Source: Gammaproteobacteria bacterium
GTDB lineage: Bacteria; Pseudomonadota; Gammaproteobacteria; Chromatiales; Chromatiaceae
Length of the DNA: 40,120 nucleotides
Direction of reading: 5' to 3'
Assembly (NCBI GenBank): GCA_011389885.1
Contig: JAABTK010000039.1
Span: 1-40,120, forward strand
Within the stretch, counting starts at the first letter, position 1. Every line of letters starts with the position of its first letter. A model generated the notes under the pieces. The model saw only the letters and a program-made list of their open reading frames with translations, ran no database searches and was not told where the DNA came from. Position numbers and translations under genes: made by a program. Below, piece after piece: positions 1 to 8,600 of this stretch.

Positions 1-379
1 CGGCATCCCCACGCGGCGCGTGGGGACGAGGGGAAAGCCCCCGTGGGAGCGGATTGCATCCGCGATGCCCCGCATCCGTGCCTGGCGCAGCGCGCCGGGG
101 CTGCATCCCCACGCGGCGCGTGGGGACGAGGGGAAAGCCCCCGTGGGAGCGGATTGCATCCGCGATGCCCGCGCCCGGAGGCCGAGGCTTCAGCCGGGGC
201 GAATGAGCGAAGCGCGCCGGTGGTGAACGCTCGCATCCGTGCCTGGCGCAGCGCGCCGGGACTGCATCCCCGCGCGGCGCGCGGCGACGAGGGTGGGGAT
301 GTGGACCGGGCTGGGTGGCTCTGCGGTGCCTGGCGCGCCGCGCCGGGGCTGCATCCCCACGCGGCGCGTGGGGGCGAGG
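1..379. repeat. GC-rich palindromic repeat cluster (100-bp period at its start)
   Basis: Positions 3-70 recur exactly at 103-170, a 100-bp offset. Each copy holds two hairpins: CCCCACGC/GCGTGGGG around GGC (7-25 and 107-125), and a REP hairpin GCGGAT-TGC-ATCCGC (49-63 and 149-163). A 29-base stretch at 71-99 recurs exactly at 232-260 and diverged at about 326-350. The first hairpin recurs in degraded form at about 267-287 and intact at 355-373. Open frames across this stretch are low-complexity Arg/Pro/Ala/Gly and are not credible genes. The same REP hairpin reappears at 30011-30202. Confidence 0.8.
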
Positions 380-627
380 TGGGGTTGTCCCGGCCGAGGG
401 CGGCGGATCCTGCTGTTGGCGCTCGCGAGGCAATCCGTACCCTTAGCGCTTCTTATCCTACAGCAACAACCGTCTTCGCCAACTCACCACAGGCCGATTT
501 CCGCGCGCCGATCACCCTCGGGTGGCCCGACGAGGCTTGGGATGGGTCTTGGCCGCGCTTGCTGAAAGAGGGAATACTCCAACGTAGACGGTAGGATTTT
601 CTATCCTTTTTCCTGCCTTTCGCTTAA

Positions 628-670
628 GGTCCGCACCCCGGATCGGACTCCCGCCCCCGGGGTGCGGACC
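628..670. repeat. 14-bp perfect inverted repeat
   Basis: Arms GGTCCGCACCCCGG (628-641) and CCGGGGTGCGGACC (657-670) are perfect complements around a 15-base loop. No T-run follows on either side, so it is not a classical intrinsic terminator. It could be an extruding repeat element or the remnant of a mobile-element end. Confidence 0.75.
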
Positions 671-734
671 AATCAGCGTGGGCGCCCGTCGGGCCGCTCG
701 GGCGAGGCATTGATCGCCTCGGCCTTTGAATCCC

Positions 735-763
735 GGCAACGCACCCCATCTGTAGTGTATAAT
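735..763 (+). promoter_or_regulatory. Possible sigma70-type promoter for the TPR/AlkP/PKS genes
   Basis: A perfect TATAAT lies at 758-763, preceded by GTG, in an AT-richer pocket of very GC-rich DNA. The hexamer 17 bases upstream (735-740, GGCAAC) is a poor -35 match, so an activator may be needed. The TPR start codon is about 195 bases downstream, leaving a long leader. Confidence 0.35.
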
Positions 764-957
764 AGTCGGCTTGCATTGCGCTGACGATTGCTGCTGAAGG
801 CGTCGGCGGCGTTCGGCGTTTAATCATTGTCCCGCCAGAGACTGAATCATCCGCCGTATGCGCAGGGCGCATTGCCCTGCCGGGGCGGAGTCCGACGCGT
901 GGCTAGTGCGCGCCGCCGGGTTTTTTCAAATTTTAGAGGAAGTTCAAAGAATACGAT

Positions 958-1683
958 ATGTTGCACAAATCCGCTATGAATCAATTGCCGCCCGAACCGA
1001 AGGAAATCCCGCCGGAGACCTATGCCGAAGCGGAAGACCTTTGCCTCGATGTGCTGAACGCAGAACCTGAACACCATGAGGCTCGTCTGCTGCTTGCGGC
1101 CATCCGTCTTGCCGCCGGAGATGCGGAAAACGCGCGTTACGACATCGAGGCGTTGGCGGAGGAAGACCCCGACGACCTACAGGTGCAGCTGTACCTGGCC
1201 CGGCTCGAAGAGCACGATAACCGTACCGGACACGCGGTTAAAGTGCTGGAGAATTGCCTGCGGTTGGATCCGGACAACGGCCCGGCGAGCTTTTTGCTGG
1301 GTAAGATCTGCCTCCAGAGCGGGCGCTTCGACCAAGCCGTGGATGTGTTCCGCGGGGTGCTGGCGGTGCCGGACCTGGGGCGCAAGGCGCGGGTCTATTT
1401 GGTGGCGTCGCTGATCTCGTCCGAGCGCTTCTTCGAGGCCGAAGAGACCCTGAAAAAAATCCCCAAGAACCCCCGTTTGCGCGCGCTCTACTATCGCCTC
1501 AAAGGCGATTTGGCCCATCGCCGCAAAGATTACCAGGAATCGGTGGACCTCTATCGGGCGGCGCTCGACACCCTGGGTGAAGAGGTGGATGCGGGGGAGG
1601 AGCTGACGCGGGATGTGGCGACCATCGAGAAGGTGGAGTTGCACGACCTGCTGGAGCAGGTCCTGCCGACCCTGAAGGCCTGA
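958..1683 (+). CDS. TPR-repeat protein
   Basis: This 241-residue protein is built of about five or six helical tetratricopeptide-like repeats. Typical A/G/Y spacing is visible around residues 40-75 (ARLLLAAIRLAAGDAENAR), 95-135 (PASFLLGKICLQSGRFDQA) and 165-195. There is no signal peptide or membrane segment, so it is probably a cytoplasmic scaffold. AGAGGAAG at 935-942 is the best ribosome binding site, though 15 bases from the ATG; a second in-frame ATG at 976 is possible. It lies 83 bases before the AlkP-superfamily gene, on the same strand as the large synthase, so a scaffolding or regulatory role for that synthase is plausible but only inferred from position. Confidence 0.8.
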   Translation: MLHKSAMNQLPPEPKEIPPETYAEAEDLCLDVLNAEPEHHEARLLLAAIRLAAGDAENARYDIEALAEEDPDDLQVQLYLARLEEHDNRTGHAVKVLENCLRLDPDNGPASFLLGKICLQSGRFDQAVDVFRGVLAVPDLGRKARVYLVASLISSERFFEAEETLKKIPKNPRLRALYYRLKGDLAHRRKDYQESVDLYRAALDTLGEEVDAGEELTRDVATIEKVELHDLLEQVLPTLKA

Positions 1684-1702
1684 TCCAGGCTGAACCCGAC
1701 CA

Positions 1703-1729
1703 GCGCCGCCGCTCTCGGGGCGGCGGCGC
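1703..1729 (+). other. Intercistronic hairpin
   Basis: GCGCCGCCGC (1703-1712) pairs with GCGGCGGCGC (1720-1729) around a 7-base loop, between the TPR and AlkP-superfamily genes. No T-run follows, so it may modulate rather than end transcription, or protect the mRNA. Confidence 0.5.
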
Positions 1730-1766
1730 CCAGTCGGATATCCGGAATTCGCAGAGCGGTCCCGTC

Positions 1767-2591
1767 ATGCCTAATCACCTGATTTATATCGTGATGGACA
1801 GTTGTCGCTACGACTCCTATGTCCGCGCCAAGACCCCCAACATGGACCGCCTGGCCGCGGGAGAGCGGCGCTACAGCTATGCCTCCTGGACCTCGCCGTC
1901 GCATTACGCCCTGTTTATGGGCATCGTGCCGCACCAAAGCCCGAAAGGGGTGTTCGCCTCGGAGATCTACAAGGAGGAATTCCGCAAATGGGTGGATCGC
2001 CTGGGTATTTCCAACCTATCCTTCAAGACCTTCGTGCCCGAGCTGTCCCTGGCCAAGGTGCTGAAGGGCTACGGGTATCGCAGCATCGCCCGGGTGTCGA
2101 TGCCGGTGCTGAATCAGTTCACGGCCCTGAATTGCCATTTCGACGACTATCGGCTGATGGATAACCATAACGACTTCGCGGGCATGGTGAAGGAGCTGGA
2201 CCTGACCGGCGAGACCCCGCGCTTCTGTTTCTTTAATTTAGGCGAGACCCATTACCCCTATATGCTGGAAGGCGAGAACCTGCCGCATATCTCCGGCGTG
2301 CATGGGGTGTTCAAGGCCATGGACGACCTGATGGGCGATGCAGAGGACGCCGAGGCGGACGAATTCTTCCCTCTTGAAGAGATGCAGCGTCTGCACCAAC
2401 AGCAGGTGCGCTGCGTGGAATATGTAGATGGGCTGATCGGCGATTTGTACGAAAAATGCCCCGAGAACACTTACTTTATCATCACCGCGGATCACGGGGA
2501 GCTGTTCGGCGAGGACGGCTATTTCGGCCATGGCCCGATTATGCACGACAAGTGCTTCGAGGTGCCCTTTATCGAGGGCATGCGCCCCTGA
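1767..2591 (+). CDS. Alkaline phosphatase/sulfatase-superfamily hydrolase
   Basis: The 274-residue protein has the alkaline-phosphatase superfamily layout: a first metal-site Asp in IVMDSCRYD (D11), the TPNMDRLA helix start (23-30), and a C-terminal TADHGELFGEDG with metal-binding Asp/His. At the nucleophile position, where sulfatases have C/S-x-P-S-R, it reads T42-S-P-S-H. It therefore lacks the formylglycine cysteine and is more likely a Thr-nucleophile phospho- or phosphonate-type hydrolase or headgroup transferase. It has no signal peptide or membrane anchor, so it is presumably cytoplasmic. It is shorter than typical sulfatases (about 450-550 residues). The stop lies 34 bases before the synthase start, which suggests co-transcription and action on the synthase product. 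Confidence 0.75.
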   Translation: MPNHLIYIVMDSCRYDSYVRAKTPNMDRLAAGERRYSYASWTSPSHYALFMGIVPHQSPKGVFASEIYKEEFRKWVDRLGISNLSFKTFVPELSLAKVLKGYGYRSIARVSMPVLNQFTALNCHFDDYRLMDNHNDFAGMVKELDLTGETPRFCFFNLGETHYPYMLEGENLPHISGVHGVFKAMDDLMGDAEDAEADEFFPLEEMQRLHQQQVRCVEYVDGLIGDLYEKCPENTYFIITADHGELFGEDGYFGHGPIMHDKCFEVPFIEGMRP

Positions 2592-2625
2592 TCCCGGCCT
2601 CCCCGATGCCCGCCGCGCCATTGTG

Positions 2626-5600
2626 ATGACCGATTTCCCCGTCTTCGTCCTCAACCCCCCCGGACTCGCCGAGCAGGACCTGGTGATCGCCGCCGGGCGC
2701 GCCGGGGCCATCGGCGTCTGTAACGGCGAGTACGGCCTGCCGTATCACCTGGCGGCGGAGCGGGTGCGCACCATCGCCCGCTATAACCCGGCGCCCTTCG
2801 GGCTTAAACTGCCCGCCCCCCAGCCGGGGGTCCTGCGCTCCCTCGGGGTCTGGCGCGAACTCGGGCTGCATTGGCTGATCCTGGATGCCGCCGGGGCCGC
2901 GGCGGAGTTGGAGCAGGAGGCGGTGGCGCGTTTCCGCGCCGAGGGCGGTCGGGTGCTGCTGGAGGCCCGCGGTCATCGGGATTTGGACCCCGGGCTGGAG
3001 GGCGGCATGGACGGCTGGTGGCTCAAGGGCCACGAGGCCGGCGGCCTGACCGGCGAGGAGGGCGGCTTCGTGCTGCTGCAACGGGCGGCCGGGGTCTGTC
3101 AGCGGCCCCTATTCCTGCGCGGCGGCGTGGGGCCGGGAACGGCCCCGGCATGCCGGGTGGGCGGGGCCGCGGGGCTGGTGCTCGACGATCAATTGCTGCT
3201 GTTGCGCGAGTCGCCGCTGGCGGAGGCCTTGGCCGGCCGGTTGGCCAACCTCTCGGGCACGGAGACCACGGCCTTCGGCGACGAGGCGGGCGGGGTCTAT
3301 CTGCGCCTGCTCGAGCGGCCCGGCTTCGCCGCCGCCGCGGCGCTGCGTGAGCGACTGGCTGCGGGGGCGGCGGATTTGGCGGCGGAGGCGGCGGCCGGTA
3401 TCGGTTGGACGGATCCGGCTCGGGATCTGATGCCCTTGGGCCAGGCGGCGGCATTCGCCGCGGATTGGCGGCGCCGCTACGGCAATCTGCACCGGGCGTT
3501 GCGGGCCATCGCCGATGCGGCCGCCGCCGCCCCGGCCCAGGCCGCGGCCCAGGCGGCCCTGAGCGCGGGTTCGCCATTGGCGCACGAACTGGGTATTCGT
3601 TACCCCATCGTTCAGGGGGCGATGAGTCGGGTCAGCGATGTGCCCGCATTCGCCCGCGCGGTGGGCGCCGCCGGGGCCATGCCGGTGCTGGCGTTGGCCA
3701 TGATGCGCGGTCCGCAGGCGGAGCAGACCCTGGCCGCCACCCAGGCGCTGCTGGGGGGCGAGCCCTGGGGTGTGGGCCTGCTCGGTTTCGTGGCCGGGGA
3801 CCTGCATCAGGAGCAGATGACCGCGGTGCGGCGCCATCGCCCGACCTTCGCCTATATCGCCGGCGGGCGCCCCGAGCAGGCGGCGGAATTGGAGGCCCTC
3901 GGCCTGCCGACCTTCCTGCATGTGCCGACCCGCGCGCTGCTGGACCTGTTTCTGGATCAGGGGGCGCGGCGATTCATCTTCGAGGGCCGGGAGTGCGGCG
4001 GGCATGTGGGGCCGTTGAGCTGCCTCACCCTGTGGGAGTCCATGACCGCGGCGCTGTCCGAGCTCGACGACGGCCTGTTGTCGGAGATCTCGGTGCTGTT
4101 CGCCGGCGGCATCCACGACGCCGCCTCGGCCGCGATGGCGGCGGCCCTGGCCGCGCCCCTGGTGGCGCGGGGGTTGAAGATCGGGGTCTTAATGGGCACC
4201 GCCTATCTGTTTACGCCCGAGGCGGTGGAGACCGGGGCGATTCGCGAGCGCTTTCAGCGCGTGGCGCTGGCCTGTGACGAGACCGCCACCCTGACCACCG
4301 GACCGGGCCATGCCAGCCGTTGCGCCCGCACGCCCTTCGTGGACGACTTTCATCGAACCAAGGCGCGGTGGCTGGAGCAGGCGCTGGACGCGCAGGAGAT
4401 CCGCCGCCGGCTCGACGACCTCAGCCTGGGGCGCCTGCGGGTGGCCAGCAAGGGCCTGCAACGCTCCGCCGCGGGGGCGCTGGAAGCCCTGTCCGAGGCG
4501 GAGCAGCTCGAACAGGGCATGTACATGATCGGCCAGGCCGCGGTCCTGCATCGCGAGCGGCTGCCCCTGGCCGAGTTGCACCGCAACGTGACCGCCGGGG
4601 CGGCCGCGTTGTTGCAGGGCTTCCAGGCCCCCGAGCCGGCCCCGCCGCCCGCCGCCCGGCCGGCGGACATCGCGGTGGTGGGGGTGGGCTCCATCCTGCC
4701 CGGCGCCCCGGACACCCGCGCCTATTGGGAAAACCTGATGGCCGGGGTGGCGGCGATTCGCGAGATCCCGCCCGAGCGTTGGGACTGGCGGCTGTATTTC
4801 ACGCAAGATCGCCGCCAGCGCGACCGCGTCTATTCGCGCTGGGGCGGTTTCCTCGACGACGTGCCCTTCGACCCGCTGCGCTACGGCATGCCGCCGCGCT
4901 CGCTGAAGTCCATCGACCCCTTGCAACTGCTGACCCTGGAGGCGGTGCGCCAGGGGCTGGAAGACGCCGGCCTGGACGGCCCCCATACGGACCGCGAGGG
5001 GGTTTCGGTGATCCTCGGGGCCAGCGGCGGGTTGGCCGAGCTGGGGTTGCAGTACGCCACCCGCTCGGATCTGCCGCGGGTGGTGGGCGAGCCCGACGCG
5101 GCCGAGCTTGCGCGGCTGCCCGAGTGGACCGAGGACTCCTTCGCCGGGCTGCTGTTGAACGTGGCCGCCGGCCGGGCCGCCAATCGGTTCGACTTCGGCG
5201 GTGTGAACTGCACCGTGGATGCGGCCTGCGCCTCGTCCCTGGCGGCGGTGTATCAAGGCGTGCAGGAGCTGCTCAGCGGCAATAGCGAAGTGGTGGTGGC
5301 GGGCGGCGTGGACACCGCCCAGTCGCCGTTTTCGTTCCTGTGTTTCGCCAAGACCCAGGCCCTGTCGCCGAGCGGGCGCTGCCGCACCTTCGACCGCGAG
5401 GCCGACGGCATCGCCATCTCCGAGGGGCTGGCGGTGGTGGTGCTCAAGCGGCTGGCCGACGCCGAGCGCGACGGCGACCGCATCTACGGCGTGATTAAGG
5501 GCGTGGCCGGCTCCTCCGACGGGCGCGCCAAGGGGCTCACCGCGCCGCGCCCCGAGGGGCAGATACGCGCCCTGCGCCGGGCCTATGCCCAGGCCGGTTA

Positions 5601-8600
5601 TTCGCCCGCCACCCTGGGCCTGCTGGAGGCCCATGGCACCGGCACCGTGGCCGGCGACAGCGCCGAGATGCAGACCATCGGCCGCTTGATGGAGGAGGCC
5701 GGGGCCGAGCCCGGCAGTTGCGCCCTGGGCTCGGTGAAGTCGCTGATCGGTCACACCAAGGCCGCGGCGGGCGTGGCCGGCATGGTGAAGGCGCTGCTGG
5801 CGCTGTATCACCGGGTATTGCCCCTGCACTACGGCGTGGCGCGGCCGTTGCCGGCGTTGCAGGCCGCCGACAGCGCCTTGCACCTATGCACCCAACCGCA
5901 ACCCTGGGTGCGGCACCCGGGGCACCCGCGCCGCGCCGGGGTCAGCGCCTTCGGCTTCGGCGGGTCCAACTTCCATGTGGCGCTGGAAGAATACGCCGAC
6001 GATTACCGGGCGGACCGCCGCCCGCGGCCGCTGCAACGCTGGCCGGCCGAGCTGTTCGTCTGGCGCGGCAAGGATCGTGCGGCCATCGGCGGGCAGTTGG
6101 CCGCCCTCGAATCGGTCCTGGCCCGGGGCGATGCCCCGCCGCTGCGGGAGTTGGCCTATGCCGCGGCCCTGGCGGCGGCGCCCGCGGGGGCGACCCTGGC
6201 CCTGGCGGCCCGCGACCATGACGATCTCGCGCGCAAGCTCCAGGGCGCCCGTGGCTGCCTGCACGGGGATCGCGAAGAGCCGCCGGAGGATGTCTGGCTG
6301 TCCGACCAACCCTTGCTGGAGGCGGGCCGCTTGGCGCTGTTGTTCCCCGGCCAGGGGGCGCAATACCCGGGCATGCTGCGCGAGCTGGCGTTGGTCTTCG
6401 ATGAGGTGCGTGAGGCCCTGGAGCAGGCCGATGCCGTGCTGCGCGAGCCGGTGGCCGCCGCCAGCGGCGGGCGCCGGCTGAGCCAATTGGTTTATCCGCC
6501 GGTTCGGTTCGACACCGAAGCGGATCAGGCCGCGCGCGCGACCCTCACCCGCACCGAATTCGTACAGCCCGCCCTGGGGGCCCTGAGCGGCGGCCTGCTG
6601 CGCCTGCTGGAGATGCTGGGCCTGCAACCCGAGATGGCCGCCGGTCACAGCTACGGCGAATACGCCGCCCTGCACGCGGCCGGGGTGTTGGGGTTCGACG
6701 ACCTGCTGCGCCTGTCCGAGGCCCGCGGGCGTTTCATCGTCGAACAGGCGGCGGGCGGCGAACTCGGGACCATGGCCGCCGCGCGCGCCTCCTGGGCGCG
6801 GGTGGGCGAGGTGCTGGACGGCCTGGAGGGGGTGGTGCGGGCCAACCACAACGGCCCTGAGGAGGTGATCATCTCCGGGACGCGGCAGGCGGTGGCGCAG
6901 GCCATCGCCCGGCTGGAGGCGGCCGGCATCGCGGCCAAGCCCATCCCGGTGGCGGCGGCCTTCCATTCGCCCCTGGTGGAGTCGGCCAAGCAACGGTTGG
7001 CGGAGCTGCTGGCCCAGACCCCGTTCCATAAACCGGCCTTCGCGGTCTACAGCAATGCCGCGGCGGCCCCCCATGACGAGGCCCCCGACGCCATTCGGGC
7101 GGCCATGGCCGAGCATCTCACGGCGCCGGTGGATTTCCTCGGGGAAATCGAGGCCATGTACGGCGCCGGCGCGCGGGTGTTCCTCGAAGTCGGCCCCAAG
7201 CCGATCCTGTCGCGGCTTACTGGACGCATCCTCGGTGAGCGCCCCCACCGCGCGCTGGCGCTGGACGCCTCCGGCGACGGCCTGACGGACCTGCTGCGAA
7301 CCCTCGGCGGCCTGCTGGCCGAGGGGGCGCGGCTCGACCTGAGGCCGCTGTTCGCCGGGCGCACCCGGTCCGCGACCCAACGTGCGGGCGCGGCGGAGCC
7401 GCTACCGGCGCATTTCTGGCTGGTGAACGGCGGCTGCGCGCGGCCCGCAGACGGACCCTGCGTCACCGGCCTAAGCCCGATGCTGAATGCCGACACCCGG
7501 CGCGGCAGCGGGGCGCGGTCGCCATCCCGAAGTCTTATTCCATCGCAACCGGAGGTCAGGCCTATGGGCGACGACCCGAAACGGCGCCAGCCCCCCCCTG
7601 CGGGCTCCCTGGACGCCGCGATGCTGGCCTACCAGCAGACCATGCAACAGTTCCTATCCATGCAGGAACGGGTAATGACGGCCTATCTCGGCCAAGACGG
7701 GGCGGGCGCGAGTGAGTTGCCGCCCCTCCCCGAGATGCCGCAACCGGCCTTTGCGCCGGCGGCGGTCGCTGCGGCGTCGCCCGCGTCGGCCCCGCCGGAC
7801 GGGCCATCGACGGCGGCCCCGGTCGAGCCGCCCGCGGCCGCTGCGCCGCCGGCAACCGAGGCGCCGGCGTTGGACCTGGGCGCCGCCCTGTTGGGCGTGG
7901 CTGCCGAGCGCACCGGCTATCCGGTGGAGATGCTCGGATTGGATCAGGATATCGAGGCCGACCTGGGCATCGATTCCATCAAACGGGTGGAGATCCTCGG
8001 CGCGTTTCAGAAGGATCTGCCGCGGGCGGCGGCCGATCGGCTGCAAGACCGCATGGGCGAGCTGAACGCGCTGCGCACCTTTCAGGAGATGCTGGATTGG
8101 CTGGAGCAGGCCGCCGGGGGGGCTTCCGGCGCCGCAGACAGCACCGCGACGCAGGGGGGTGATGCGTCCCCTTTTGAGTCGGCCGAGGCGGATGAGCCGG
8201 GGTGCGCGCCCCTGCCTCGGTATGTCGTGCAAGCGCACCCGGAGCCCGTGGAAACGGTGATCCTCGAACCCCTGCGCCCCGGGCTCTACCTGGTGGTGGC
8301 GGACGGCGTCGGGCTGGCCGCCGAGGTGGTGCGACGGATCGAACAACAGGGCGCGACCACGCTGCTGATTCGGCCCGAGGAGATCGTGGATATCGCCGCG
8401 GTGCAGGCCCGCCTGGCCGCGGCCCGCAACGCCGGGCCGGTGAGGGGCCTGATCCACCTGGCCCCGTTCGACGCCCCGCCGCTGGATGCCGACACCAGCC
8501 TCCAGGCCTGGCGGGCCCGCATGCAGTGGGACCTCAAGTCGCTGTTCACGCTGTTGCGTCTGACCGGCGAGGACCTGCAACAGGATGGCCGCCTGATCAC

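Larger units (their letters stand above)
380..957. other. Gene-free leader region upstream of the TPR gene
   Basis: I find no credible gene here. The stretch at about 420-620 is less GC-rich than its surroundings. It contains a 14-bp inverted repeat (628-670) and a consensus -10 box (758-763), both listed separately. The rest shows nothing I can name. Confidence 0.6.

Noticed and set aside
43-594. A 183-codon frame in the left repeat cluster
   Set aside because: It reads straight through palindromic repeats and is almost all Ala, Arg, Gly and Pro, with no motif or ribosome binding site.
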